From positions 1 to 64,000 of the forward strand of contig DALYJX010000005.1 in NCBI GenBank assembly GCA_031969655.1: a stretch of 64,000 bases of DNA, in the 5' to 3' direction. Origin of the DNA: Microseira sp003486305. GTDB taxonomy: Bacteria; Cyanobacteriota; Cyanobacteriia; Cyanobacteriales; Aerosakkonemataceae. This document shows positions 1 to 8,057 of this stretch, piece by piece. The position numbers and the translations under genes were made by a program. Positions within the stretch are counted from its first letter, which is position 1; every line of letters begins with the position of its first letter. The notes beneath the pieces were generated by a model that was not told the DNA's origin, did no database searches, and was given only the letters and a program-made list of their open reading frames with translations.

Positions 1-461
1 ACAAAGCGCTAGGTCGGATCAGCGGTGGATTGTACATTATTACCGCTCAAAAAGGTGATGTTTCCGGGGCGATGTTAGCTTCCTGGGTGTCGCAAGCGAG
101 TTTCCAACCTTTGGGCGTTAGTATTGCTGTAGCAAAAGACCGGGCGATCGAGTCGATTATGCATGTAGGCGATCGCTTCGTGCTAAACGTCCTCGAAGAA
201 GGCAATTACCAAGCATTAATGCGGCACTTCCTCAAGCGTTTCGCCCCCGGTGCAGATCGTTTTGCTGGAATTAAAACCCAACGCGCTGAAAACGGTTCTC
301 CGATTCTGTTAGATGCCCTCGCTTACATGGAATGCGAGGTCGTTAGCCGTATGGAGTGTACCGACCACTGGATTGTTTACAGCACGATTCAATCTGGTCG
401 CGTATCTAAACCAGATTCGCTCACAGCAGTTCACCACCGCAAGGTTGGAAATCACTACTAA
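1..461 (+). CDS. flv4: Flavodiiron protein, C-terminal flavin reductase domain (partial, Flv4-like)
   Basis: Only the last ~153 codons are present; the frame is open to the left edge, so the gene starts outside the window. What is visible is a flavin reductase-like (FMN-binding split-barrel) domain of the type that ends class C cyanobacterial flavodiiron proteins. It aligns closely with the C-terminus of the Flv2-like protein at 1672-3393: GRISGGLYIITAQKGD against GRILGSLCVMTTKKGD, and both end in TAVHHRK.G.HY. In this protein class the domain lets NAD(P)H reduce the flavin without a separate reductase. The order flavodiiron - PsiE-like membrane protein - flavodiiron matches the flv4-sll0218-flv2 operon of Synechocystis, so Flv4 is the likely identity, but the diagnostic N-terminal iron ligands lie off-window. 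Flv4/Flv2 heterodimers relieve electron pressure on photosystem II under low carbon. Confidence 0.85.
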   Translation, partial: KALGRISGGLYIITAQKGDVSGAMLASWVSQASFQPLGVSIAVAKDRAIESIMHVGDRFVLNVLEEGNYQALMRHFLKRFAPGADRFAGIKTQRAENGSPILLDALAYMECEVVSRMECTDHWIVYSTIQSGRVSKPDSLTAVHHRKVGNHY

Positions 462-469
462 GAAAGGTA

Positions 470-1025
470 ATTGGTAATTGGTAATTGGTTTTTCCTATTA
501 CCAATTACCGATTATTGATATTTTGCACAATTTGTGTTTAAAACCAGCGAAATATTCCAACACAAGGGTAGGGGCACGGCATGAAAAAATCTACTCAAGC
601 GATTGAATGTTTCTGATGCCGTGCCCCTACAGGGGTGGGATGGCACAATTCCAACACAAGCGTAGGGTCACGGCATGAAACAATTTACTCAAGCGATTGA
701 ATGTTTCTGATGCCGTGCCCCTACAGGGGTGGGATGGCACAATTCCAACACAAGCGTAGGGGCACGGCATGAAAAAATCTACGGAGGCTATGTAATGTTG
801 TTGACGCCGTGCCCCTACAGGGGTGGGATGGCACAATTCCAACACAAGCGTAGGGTCACGGCATGAAACAATTTACTCAAGCGATTGAATGTTTCTGATG
901 CCGTGCCCCTACTTTGCGGCAATTGCAGAATTCCACTTGTTTAGTATTGATGAATTTCATAGGAAAATTTGATAAGCGAAGGAGTATTTTATAAGCAAAA
1001 ATAAATGTAAACTAGATACCAATCA
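470..1025. repeat. Gene-free spacer with 94-bp tandem repeats
   Basis: This 580-bp gap inside the flavodiiron operon has no credible gene. It opens with a heptamer tract (GGTAATT repeats, about 467-490). It then carries about four tandem copies of a 94-bp unit (557-911); successive copies of CCAACACAAG begin at 557, 651, 745 and 839. Each unit holds an inverted pair, AGGG(G/T)CACGGCAT and ATGCCGTGCCCCTAC, so each can fold into a long hairpin. The same arms occur in the array at 43001-43587, which marks an interspersed palindromic element. Confidence 0.85.
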
Positions 1026-1042
1026 AACAAGAGGGATCTGAT

Positions 1043-1582
1043 ATGCAGCAACCGATGAGAAATGAATGGTTGAATCGTCAGCGGATCGTGCAAGTTCTGG
1101 AAGGCATTCAAGACTTAATTGTAATTTCTTTGTGTATCGGTCTATTCTGCTTCATGCTGATACAGTTGCGAGGAATGTTTTACTCTCTGTTGCCGCCCTT
1201 AGACTTTAAAGAAGTCACATCAGATATTTTATTCCTGTTAATTTTAGTCGAGTTATTCCGACTGCTGATTATTTACTTGCAGGAACAACGAGTATCGATC
1301 GGCGTAGCGGTGGAAGTGTCGATTGTATCCGCATTGAGAGAAGTGATCGTGCGGGGAATTTTAGAAGCTCAATGGACTCAAATATTAGCCACTTGCGCGT
1401 TTTTAATTGTAATGGCAATGCTGCTAGTTGTGCGAGTGTGGTTACCGCCAACTTTCAATGGCATCGACCCAGAACGTCGGATTGCCGAACGATTCAAGGA
1501 ATTCACCTCAGAGGAAGCATATGAATATACACAAAATTCCAGTTTAGTAGAAACAAATGGTCGTTCGAGACATAAAGAATGA
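1043..1582 (+). CDS. PsiE-family-like membrane protein, Sll0218-type
   Basis: A 179-residue integral membrane protein with hydrophobic segments at about residues 23-45, 61-80 and 112-133 and a charged C-terminal tail. The pattern resembles the phosphate-starvation-inducible E (PsiE) family. Its place between two flavodiiron genes matches Sll0218 of the Synechocystis flv4-2 operon, a thylakoid protein reported to help photosystem II assembly or stability; that role is inferred from position and family. The ATG follows AAGAGGGATCTGAT, which gives a reasonable ribosome binding site. Only a short heptamer-repeat spacer (1583-1671) separates it from flv2, so cotranscription is likely. The much larger, repeat-filled gap upstream may partly uncouple it from flv4. 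Confidence 0.75.
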   Translation: MQQPMRNEWLNRQRIVQVLEGIQDLIVISLCIGLFCFMLIQLRGMFYSLLPPLDFKEVTSDILFLLILVELFRLLIIYLQEQRVSIGVAVEVSIVSALREVIVRGILEAQWTQILATCAFLIVMAMLLVVRVWLPPTFNGIDPERRIAERFKEFTSEEAYEYTQNSSLVETNGRSRHKE

Positions 1583-1671
1583 AATAATAATAGGTAATAG
1601 GTAATATTATTGATTGCCAATTACCTATTAGCAATTAGCAATTAGCAATTAGCAACCAGGAAAATAAATCT
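1583..1671. repeat. Heptamer (STRR-type) tract
   Basis: Tandem AATTAGC/TAGCAAT-type heptamers, preceded by GGTAATA repeats, lie between the PsiE-like gene and flv2. Similar tracts recur at about 467-490, 9806-9870, 14398-14420, 17396-17435, 20703-20790, 40545-40670, 46668-46710, 50517-50590 and 52141-52172. They match the short tandemly repeated repetitive sequences described in filamentous cyanobacteria. Runs such as (AATTAGC)n can pair with an upstream GCTAATT run. Confidence 0.8.
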
Positions 1672-3393
1672 ATGCAAGCAATTAAAAAACGCGATGTGCA
1701 AGTTTTTCCAATAGAGGCGGATACTAGGGTGATGCGATCGCGCACCTGGGATCGACTCAAGTTTGAAATCGAATACGCGCTGCAACGGGGAACAACTGCT
1801 AATACCTATCTGATTGAAGGAACGCAAAATGCCTTAATCGATCCGCCGGGAGAATCTTTCACGGAAATCTTTTTGGCAGCATTGCAGGAACGCTTCGATC
1901 CGAAAAAAATAGATTACGTAATTTTGGGACACGTTAACCCTAACCGGGGCGTGACGCTAAAAGCATTGCTAGAACTGTCACCGGGAATTACTTTTGTTTG
2001 TTCTAATCCGGGTGCGATCGCATTGCGCGGAATCTTACCAGACTTGGATTTGAGAATCAACGTAGTCCGGGGTGAAGAAAGTTTAGATTTAGGTCAAGGG
2101 CATCACTTAAAATTTATTCTGACGCCGACTCCGAGATGGCCCGATTCGCTTTGTACCTACGACCCAAAAACAAAAATTCTGTATACCGATAAGTTTTTTG
2201 GGGCGCATATTTGCGGCGATCAAGTATTTGATGAAGGGTCAACGATATTTAACGAAGACAGGCGCTATTATTTTGATTGTTTGATGGCACCCCACGCGCG
2301 TCAAGTGGAAACCGCGTTAGATAAATTTAGCGAATTTGAGCCTAAATTTTATGCTACGGGTCACGGGCCTTTGGTGCGCTACGGCATGATCGATCTGACC
2401 AAAGATTATCAGAAATGGAGTCAGCAGGAAAGGGAAAGGGAAGCAACGGTGGCGTTGTTGTATGCTTCGGCGTATGGAAATACAGCAGCGTTGGCGCAAG
2501 CGATCGCGCGGGGCATTACCAAAGCAGGCGTCAGTGTAGAATCAATTAACTGCGAATTTACCGAACCAGCAGAAATTCAAGCCGCAGTTGAAAAAGCCGA
2601 TGGATTTATTATCGGTTCCCCCACCCTTGGTGGTCACGCGCCTACACAAATTCAAACCGCATTGGGAATCGTTTTATCTACTGCGGCTAAAACTAAATTA
2701 GCAGGCGTATTTGGTTCTTTTGGCTGGAGTGGAGAAGCTGTAGACTTACTCGAAGGAAAGCTAAAAGACGCAGGTTACAGGCTTGGTTTTGAAACCATTC
2801 GGGTTAAATTTAAACCCACCGACGCCACGCTACAAATGTGCGAAGAAGCAGGAACGGACTTCGCCCAAACATTGAAACGCGCCAAAAAAATTCGACCCAT
2901 TCGTCAAGCTGTCGGCGAGTCTCAAGCAGCACGTACCGAACAAGCAGTAGGACGAATTTTGGGTTCCCTGTGCGTTATGACGACCAAAAAAGGCGATGCT
3001 GAAAGTGCAATGTTAGCTTCTTGGGTATCGCAAGCTACGTTTAATCCCCCCGGTTTAACCGTCGCCGTCGCCAAAGATCGCGCAATTGAATCAATGACCC
3101 ACGTTGGGGATAAATTAGTCTTGAATATCTTGGCAGAAGGGCGACAAATCCGGAAGCATTTCATGAAATCTTTTGCACCTGGCGAAAACCGTTTTGCAGA
3201 TGTAGAAACGACTGAAGCTGATAACGGTTGTGCCATTCTTTCTGGTGCGCTAGCGTATTTGGAATGCACCGTACAAAACCGGATGGAATGCGGCGATCAC
3301 TGGCTAGTTTATGCGATCGCAGAAGATGGTAAGGTGCTGCAATCTGATGGAGTTACTGCGGTGCATCATCGCAAGTCTGGAAGCCATTATTAG
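1672..3393 (+). CDS. flv2: Flavodiiron protein, Flv2-like (non-canonical iron ligands)
   Basis: A 573-residue class C flavodiiron protein: metallo-beta-lactamase-like domain (~30-245), flavodoxin domain (~258-400, LLYASAYGNT) and flavin reductase domain (~425-573). Canonical family members bind a di-iron pair through an HxExDH motif and later His/Asp residues. Here that motif reads H87-V-N89-P-N91-R92, and the next ligand His is R155 (TPRWPDS). H231 (ATGHGP) is kept. Such neutral or basic substitutions are typical of Synechocystis Flv1 and Flv2 and not of Flv3 and Flv4. With the operon order this supports Flv2, the partner of Flv4 in an oxygen-reducing or electron-valve heterodimer. Flv1 is the alternative. 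The ATG at 1672 gives the usual family length. Confidence 0.88.
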   Translation: MQAIKKRDVQVFPIEADTRVMRSRTWDRLKFEIEYALQRGTTANTYLIEGTQNALIDPPGESFTEIFLAALQERFDPKKIDYVILGHVNPNRGVTLKALLELSPGITFVCSNPGAIALRGILPDLDLRINVVRGEESLDLGQGHHLKFILTPTPRWPDSLCTYDPKTKILYTDKFFGAHICGDQVFDEGSTIFNEDRRYYFDCLMAPHARQVETALDKFSEFEPKFYATGHGPLVRYGMIDLTKDYQKWSQQEREREATVALLYASAYGNTAALAQAIARGITKAGVSVESINCEFTEPAEIQAAVEKADGFIIGSPTLGGHAPTQIQTALGIVLSTAAKTKLAGVFGSFGWSGEAVDLLEGKLKDAGYRLGFETIRVKFKPTDATLQMCEEAGTDFAQTLKRAKKIRPIRQAVGESQAARTEQAVGRILGSLCVMTTKKGDAESAMLASWVSQATFNPPGLTVAVAKDRAIESMTHVGDKLVLNILAEGRQIRKHFMKSFAPGENRFADVETTEADNGCAILSGALAYLECTVQNRMECGDHWLVYAIAEDGKVLQSDGVTAVHHRKSGSHY

Positions 3394-3411
3394 GGAATTT
3401 AACCCAAAATA

Positions 3412-3494
3412 CGGCACCCTGAAGGGTGCCGCTACACAAACGAAGCCCGCCTACGCGGGCTTTGTTTGTATAGCCCCAGGCTTTAGCCTGGGGG
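3412..3494. repeat. Multi-hairpin repeat with TTTGTTTGTATAGC core
   Basis: Downstream of flv2 three hairpins sit in a row: GGCACCCTGAAGGGTGCC, AGCCCGCCTACGCGGGCT and CCCAGGCTTTAGCCTGGG. They are separated by GCTACACAAACGAA and its near reverse complement TTGTTTGTATAGC. The same core flanked by different but still self-complementary arms occurs at 12925-12977, 13371-13423 and 49392-49440. The hairpin may also stop flv2 transcription, but no T-run follows. Confidence 0.8.
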
Positions 3495-3681
3495 ATCTTG
3501 GTGTTTGACGGAAATGGGATAGGTATTGTTAAAGAAACCGGGGTTCTCGATTTGGCAAGATTAGAACATTTTTCACAAGAATAGGACAGACAGCGACAAA
3601 TAGATCGTTTTAACGTCTAATTGATCCAGATAGGGAAGTGCAAATCTTGCTTATCGGAATAACCTAATCCATCTAGACAAT

Positions 3682-4779
3682 ATGACTAGCACAAATAATC
3701 TTTTCTCTCCCGTACAACTAGGTGCTTATACTTTACCCAATCGCATTGTAATGGCACCGATGACGCGCCTGCGTGCTGTTAATTCAATTCCTAATTCTTT
3801 AATGGCTACTTACTATGCTCAACGCGCATCCGCTGGTTTAATTATTACTGAATGCACGATGGTTTCGCCTTTGAGTAATGGATACATGAATTGTCCGGGA
3901 ATTTACTCACCCGAACAAATCGAGGGATGGAAGCAAGTTACCTCTGCGGTACATGCTAAAGGTGGCAAGATTTTCTTGCAATTGTGGCACAGCGGGCGCG
4001 TGAGCCATCCTGCTTTGCTGAATGGGGAATTACCCGTTGCGCCTAGTGCGATCGCCGCGTCAGGCTCTCTCCACACTCCCATCGGCAAAGTAAACCTCGA
4101 TACACCACGTGCTTTGGAAACTGAGGAAATCCCGGAGATTGTCGCTCAGTTCCGCCAAGGTGCAGAAAATGCTATGACAGCACGATTCGATGGCGTTGAG
4201 TTGCACGGCGCGTTTGGCTATTTAATCGATCAGTTCCTTCAGGATGGCTCTAATCAGCGTAGCGATATATACGGCGGTTCGATTGAAAACCGCGCCCGCT
4301 TTTTGCTGGAAGTTATGGACGCGGTGACAAGTGTTTGGGGGAGCGAGAAAGTCGGAATTAAACTTTCCCCCAGCAACACTTTCTACGGGATGCAAGATTC
4401 TAATCCCAAGGCAACTTTTAGTTATGTTATCGATGCTCTGACTCGCTACAATTTAGCTTACATCCACTTGATGGAACCTAACGAAACCGATTTAGCAACG
4501 CGGGAAGTTATCAATCCTGTTTTGCCGATTTTCCGTCCAATATACAACGGTACAATTATTAGCAATGGTGGCTACGATAAATCTAAGGGAAATACAGTTA
4601 TTGCCGCTGGCGATGGCGATTTAGTTTCCTTTGGAAAGTTATTTATTTCCAATCCAGATTTACCTCAACGCTTCGCAATAGATGCAGAATTGAATGCGCC
4701 AAATCCCAAAACATTTTACGGGATGGGAGACAATAATTTAGAGCAAGGTTACACCGATTATCCAGCATTGGCGGTGTAA
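3682..4779 (+). CDS. Old yellow enzyme family ene-reductase (FMN)
   Basis: A 365-residue (beta/alpha)8 flavoprotein of the OYE/NemA family; members use NAD(P)H to reduce C=C bonds of enals, enones, nitroalkenes or nitrate esters. Visible marks are the N-terminal LFSPVQLGAYTLPNRIVMAP stretch, the MTRLRA FMN-binding region, LQLWHSGR, and the active-site segment VELHGAFGYLIDQFL followed by YGGSIENRARF. H175 and Y180 correspond to the OYE substrate-binding His and proton-donor Tyr. The usual Asn or His three residues after H175 is F178 here. It is read toward an AraC-type regulator on the opposite strand and has its own upstream region. Substrate unknown; cytosolic detoxification is the family expectation. 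Confidence 0.88.
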   Translation: MTSTNNLFSPVQLGAYTLPNRIVMAPMTRLRAVNSIPNSLMATYYAQRASAGLIITECTMVSPLSNGYMNCPGIYSPEQIEGWKQVTSAVHAKGGKIFLQLWHSGRVSHPALLNGELPVAPSAIAASGSLHTPIGKVNLDTPRALETEEIPEIVAQFRQGAENAMTARFDGVELHGAFGYLIDQFLQDGSNQRSDIYGGSIENRARFLLEVMDAVTSVWGSEKVGIKLSPSNTFYGMQDSNPKATFSYVIDALTRYNLAYIHLMEPNETDLATREVINPVLPIFRPIYNGTIISNGGYDKSKGNTVIAAGDGDLVSFGKLFISNPDLPQRFAIDAELNAPNPKTFYGMGDNNLEQGYTDYPALAV

Positions 4780-4790
4780 ATTTAAACATA

Positions 4791-4856
4791 AGGCGGGCAG
4801 GATGCCCACCCCACAAGAGATCCTCAATTCTTGTGGGGTAGGCGTCCCGCCTGCCC
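4791..4856. repeat. Palindromic element GGCGGGCAGG...CCTGCCC
   Basis: GGCGGGCAGGATGCCCACCC and CACAAGA are mirrored by TCTTGTGGGG...CCCGCCTGCCC, giving a hairpin between the convergent ene-reductase and AraC genes. A related half-element (GGGCGGACAAGATGTCCACC then CCACAAGAT) is at 32241-32270. It may serve as a bidirectional terminator here, but the family appears to be interspersed. Confidence 0.7.
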
Positions 4857-4884
4857 AGTGCAATATGTGAATTTATGACAAAAT

Positions 4885-5796
4885 TTATAGTCCGCGAAAT
4901 GCTTTGGGTGTTGTGCCGGTAAGCTTGCGAAAATGCTTGGTAAAATGGCTTTGGTTAGCGAATCCGCATTGTAGGGCAATTTCTGCGATCGCTACCTTTT
5001 TTTGTCGTAATAAATCCTTTGCTCGCTCGACTCGTTGCTCGATCACATACTGATAGGGAGCAACACCCATTGATTGTTTAAATAATCGGCAAAAATAGTA
5101 TTGACTCATATCCAGTAATTCGGCTAAAGCACTCAATTTAATCTCAGAGTCCAGATGAGCGTGAATGTACTCAACTACCCGTCGCAGCTTGTAACTCGAT
5201 AAACCATCAGAGTAAGTTGATATTTGATGCTGTTTGACGCAATACTTTTTTAACAGATGAATCGCTAATGTTGTGGTTAGCTGCTCTACATATAAACTAT
5301 CTCCCATACACCCTGATTCAACTTCATCTTTGAGGGCAAAAGCAATACCCTCAATTAACGGATCTTGCAGCGTCGCAAAGTGAGGAATTAGTTCAATATT
5401 GTCAATTGCAGCTAATTCTCGCGCTAACCTTTCTATGAGCATGGGGTCAATTGCCATAATCGCGAATTGAGCTTCTTGTTGCCATAAACAACGGTGAATT
5501 GTACCAGCAGGAATAATAGCTGTAGATCCTTTCTTTATACACTCGCTCTTAAATCGCCCATCAAACCATCGTTCAGATTCAGTATTACACAGAGAAAAAC
5601 TAATACTATGCATCGTCACCTGATGTTCAGGAGTCTCGTAACTAGGCTGATTATGATACTCGAAGTAAATATCATTCCATCCGCAATTGTAACTGCTTAA
5701 AAGCGGTGGGTTAGGAAACAGTTTTTCCGAAGCTCCTTGCTGTTTGAAATCAACCAGCATTGCCTTTTTCCGATCTAATTGTTTGCGATCGCTCAT
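4885..5796 (-). CDS. AraC/XylS family transcriptional regulator
   Basis: A 303-residue protein with a cupin-like N-terminal sensing half and a C-terminal AraC-type DNA-binding domain (~205-300). The two helix-turn-helix units are visible: SALAELLDMSQYYFCRLFKQ and AEIALQCGFANQSHFTKHFR, followed by TGTTPKAFR, the family signature region. The N-terminal half (EYHNQPSYETPEHQVTMHS, IPAGTIHRCLW) looks like the small cupin fold seen in regulators that bind small aromatic or organic ligands. Ligand and targets cannot be read from sequence. The gene converges with the ene-reductase, so any regulation of it would act on a non-shared promoter. The ATG at 5796 is plausible. Confidence 0.9.
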   Translation of the reverse strand: MSDRKQLDRKKAMLVDFKQQGASEKLFPNPPLLSSYNCGWNDIYFEYHNQPSYETPEHQVTMHSISFSLCNTESERWFDGRFKSECIKKGSTAIIPAGTIHRCLWQQEAQFAIMAIDPMLIERLARELAAIDNIELIPHFATLQDPLIEGIAFALKDEVESGCMGDSLYVEQLTTTLAIHLLKKYCVKQHQISTYSDGLSSYKLRRVVEYIHAHLDSEIKLSALAELLDMSQYYFCRLFKQSMGVAPYQYVIEQRVERAKDLLRQKKVAIAEIALQCGFANQSHFTKHFRKLTGTTPKAFRGL

Positions 5797-5925
5797 TTTT
5801 CACCTGGCTGAGCAAGAAAATAGCAGCGAATATGCAGCTATTTTTTAATTTATTGGAATTTTAAGCGTTGTGTCCGAACCTCTAGTTATAATACTGGCTC
5901 AAGCTCACAATTGCATTGATTTGAA

Positions 5926-6534
5926 TCAAGTTGCGGGGGAATTCTGCATCGTGATGACGAGGCGCGATCGCATTATTATCCCCTCTTCCTCTAAACTTGC
6001 TAATGCGCGGGAAAGCGTCTCCGGCGTTAGTCCTAAGTCAGCAGCAATATCCTTGAGCGGACGGTCAAAATTGATCGCATTTTGCTCACCCACTTGATAG
6101 CGTAAATATTGCAACACCCGCTCGTGGGCTTTCCGTATATTTTGCAACTCTAAGCGCAGTTTGAGTGCCTGAATTTTCCCCACCAGCATGGCGATGAAAT
6201 CTTGCGCTAAATCGGAATTATCGCGCAATGCCGATAAAAGCAGTTCCTTTGGATACACAATAACCCGCGAAGGTAGTTCTGCGATCGCTCCACAAGGATA
6301 AGTATCAGAAAATAACGCAACCTCACCCAAACTTTCCCCCACACCCGCAACTTGAAACGTCACCATTTTGTCGCCGCTGGTGTAGCGCACCAGTTTTACT
6401 CGTCCCGTTTCCACAACGAAAAATGCAGAAGCCGCGTCACCCTGCTGAAACAGCATTTCTTTGGCTGCTAAATTGCGGTATGAGATTCCATTCCGTAACC
6501 CTTCAGGTAAACTTTCCAGCGTTAACAAATCCAT
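5926..6534 (-). CDS. Crp/Fnr family transcriptional regulator
   Basis: A 202-residue regulator with a cyclic-nucleotide-binding-type beta-barrel (~15-110; FFVVETGRVKLVRYT, GESLGEVALFSD), a long dimer helix (~115-140) and a C-terminal winged helix (~145-200; LKDIAADLGLTPETLSRALASLEEEG). There is no N-terminal cysteine cluster, so an Fnr-type iron-sulfur sensor is unlikely. The PRRT-type phosphate-binding segment of true cAMP receptors is also not obvious. It is distinct from NtcA at 22090-22761. It lies between the AraC and MarR genes on the same strand but with repeat-containing spacers, so it is probably transcribed separately. Confidence 0.88.
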   Translation of the reverse strand: MDLLTLESLPEGLRNGISYRNLAAKEMLFQQGDAASAFFVVETGRVKLVRYTSGDKMVTFQVAGVGESLGEVALFSDTYPCGAIAELPSRVIVYPKELLLSALRDNSDLAQDFIAMLVGKIQALKLRLELQNIRKAHERVLQYLRYQVGEQNAINFDRPLKDIAADLGLTPETLSRALASLEEEGIIMRSRLVITMQNSPAT

Positions 6535-6550
6535 CGCAGTTCCTCCAATG

Positions 6551-6663
6551 TTGGATTGGTTCTCGTTCCCACGCTCTGCGTGGGAATGCCTAACAGAGGC
6601 TCTGCCTCTGGAAATCGAGGCAGAGCCTCCTTGTAGTGATTCCCTGGCAGAGCCAGGGAATTA
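6551..6663. repeat. GAGGCTCTGCCTC / TTCCC-GGGAA palindromic repeat cluster
   Basis: Consecutive hairpins TTCCCACGCTCTGCGTGGGAA, AGAGGCTCTGCCTCT, GAGGCAGAGCCTC and TTCCCTGGCAGAGCCAGGGAA fill the gap between the Crp and MarR genes. The same family appears at 45361-45388 (TTCCCCGGCTCTGCCTGGGAA) and, as GGCTCCCTGGC / GGAGCC variants, inside the carotenoid oxygenase gene at 16278-16339. Confidence 0.75.
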
Positions 6664-6706
6664 GAGATTCGTTAGCCAGCTAAGTAAAAAATCAAAAAAA
6701 GAACGC

Positions 6707-7135
6707 TCAAGTTAGATTGCTCCGCACTTGCAGCAACAATCGACGAAACAGCAGTTGCTCCTCTAGGGTTAAATCCTTCAATATCCTTTGTTCCAACACA
6801 TTCCAAGCATCGGTGACGGGTGCTTGAAGCTCCCGCCCCATCTGTGTCAAATAAACTCGACAAACACGAGCATCAACAGCATCCCGACGGCGTTCCAACA
6901 ATCCAGCTTTTTCCATGCGATTGAGCATTTTGGTTAAAGTTGGCGCTTCCACCTGCATCAACTCCGTCAGTTCAGATTGAATTAACCCGTCATTCTCCCA
7001 CAGGTACATCAGCAGAATTTCTTGCCCGATGTGGAGTCCGAGTTCAGCCAAAACCGCGCCAGCTTGATTGCGGTGCGCCCTAGAAACTTGCACCATCAGA
7101 TAGCCGATGGTTTGGAGCATGGGTTTATCAGCCAT
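6707..7135 (-). CDS. MarR family transcriptional regulator
   Basis: A 142-residue winged-helix regulator. The MarR core is visible: RNQAGAVLAELGLHIGQEIL, SELTELMQVEAPTLTKMLNRMEKAGLLERR, then the wing DAVDARVCRVYLT and the C-terminal dimer helix. MarR proteins usually repress their own gene and a divergent neighbour, and release DNA on binding a phenolic ligand or on oxidation. Residues: no cysteine at the N-terminal position used by OhrR is evident, and the single Cys (DARVCRV) lies in the wing. The gene is divergent from dps with about 190 bp between start codons, so dps is the natural first target. A TTTAG-N8-CTAAA palindrome sits 7 bp upstream of its start. Confidence 0.9.
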   Translation of the reverse strand: MADKPMLQTIGYLMVQVSRAHRNQAGAVLAELGLHIGQEILLMYLWENDGLIQSELTELMQVEAPTLTKMLNRMEKAGLLERRRDAVDARVCRVYLTQMGRELQAPVTDAWNVLEQRILKDLTLEEQLLFRRLLLQVRSNLT

Positions 7136-7142
7136 AATCGGG

Positions 7143-7160
7143 TTTAGTTAGCCGTCTAAA
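7143..7160. promoter_or_regulatory. Candidate MarR operator
   Basis: TTTAG TTAGCCGT CTAAA is an inverted repeat immediately upstream of the marR start codon and within the marR-dps divergent region. A similar string, TTAGCCAGCTAAGTAAAA, occurs at 6672-6688 just past the marR stop. Position and symmetry fit an autoregulatory site; binding itself is inference. Confidence 0.4.
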
Positions 7161-7323
7161 TAAAATTTACGCTATTTTCACCCGAACCAGCAAGGTGTGG
7201 AAAACCGAAACAACCATAAAAATCGCAAGATCGGACAAATTTTCACAAGAATGGGAAAGACTGAGGCAGACTCAGCCATTTATATTTCGATCTATACTCA
7301 ATGCTGACACCGAGGTCAGATTC

Positions 7324-7839
7324 ATGCAAACTATCCCACTTGCAAGTTCTAGAAAAGTCATCTCTTACTCCACGCGCATCGACATTCCGTTAGAAATTCG
7401 CACCCAAGTTATCGAACTGCTCAACCAAACATTAGCCACAACCCTTGACCTCAAAACTCAGGTAAAGCAAGCACACTGGAATGTCAAAGGCATCAATTTT
7501 TATCAACTACACGAACTGTTCGATCAAATTGCCAGCCAGCTAGAAGAATACATTGACCTGATTGCCGAACGGGTTACGGCATTAGGAGGTGCAGCAATGG
7601 GAACAGCTAGAATTGCCGCATCGCAATCCGCAATTCCCGAATATCCTTTCGACATTTTAGATGGTAAAGACCACCTAACCGCATTAGCAGACAGGATCGC
7701 TCCCTACGCCAAAATAATTCGAGCCGCAATTAACCAAACAACCGAATTAGGCGATGCAGACACCGCCGATCTCTACACCGAAATTTCGCGCACGATTGAT
7801 AAATATCTGTGGTTTTTGGAAGCACATTTGCAAGCATAA
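7324..7839 (+). CDS. dps: Dps-family ferritin-like DNA-binding/iron-storage protein
   Basis: I place the start at the ATG at 7324 (171 residues), preceded by GAGG about 8 nt upstream; the upstream GTG at 7195 would add 43 residues unlike the family. Dps dodecamers oxidise Fe(II) with peroxide, store iron and protect DNA. The inter-subunit ferroxidase ligands are visible with family spacing: H51, H63, D78 and E82 (AHWNVKG, QLHELFDQ, EEYIDLIAER). The remaining helices fit the four-helix bundle. It is divergent from marR, so repression relieved by oxidative or phenolic signals is plausible. Its genomic surroundings (ene-reductase, monooxygenase, cupin) also suggest a redox-stress role. Confidence 0.92.
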   Translation: MQTIPLASSRKVISYSTRIDIPLEIRTQVIELLNQTLATTLDLKTQVKQAHWNVKGINFYQLHELFDQIASQLEEYIDLIAERVTALGGAAMGTARIAASQSAIPEYPFDILDGKDHLTALADRIAPYAKIIRAAINQTTELGDADTADLYTEISRTIDKYLWFLEAHLQA

Positions 7840-7862
7840 ACAGGACTGACTCACGCTGAGGC

Positions 7863-7935
7863 TAGAAACCGGGTTTCTTCATCGATTTTTAGTTTCCCAA
7901 GCCAGGATTTTTCATAGAAACCCGGTTTCTTTGCA
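7863..7935. repeat. GAAACCGGGTTTC paired palindromes
   Basis: GAAACCGGGTTTCTT and GAAACCCGGTTTCTT are two near-palindromes about 45 nt apart that are also mutually complementary. A partial copy (AAAGAAACCGGGGTTCTCG) is at 3531-3549 and another (AAAACCCGGTTTTTTAAG) at about 12814-12831. This is probably an interspersed element and possibly the dps terminator. Confidence 0.6.
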
Positions 7936-8057
7936 GTTTTAGGAACGGATTATACAGATATCTTAAATAAACCCGCCCCTATGTCTCTAACAGATTGTGA
8001 AAACGATCGCACCGCAGCAAAATTCGTTAGTTAAGCCGATTAAAAGGAGGGAAAATC

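Noticed and set aside
557..911. CRISPR-like array or small-protein genes in the 94-bp repeats
   Set aside because: Contiguous tandem units with internal palindromes; the minus-strand ORF at 627-845 only translates the repeat.
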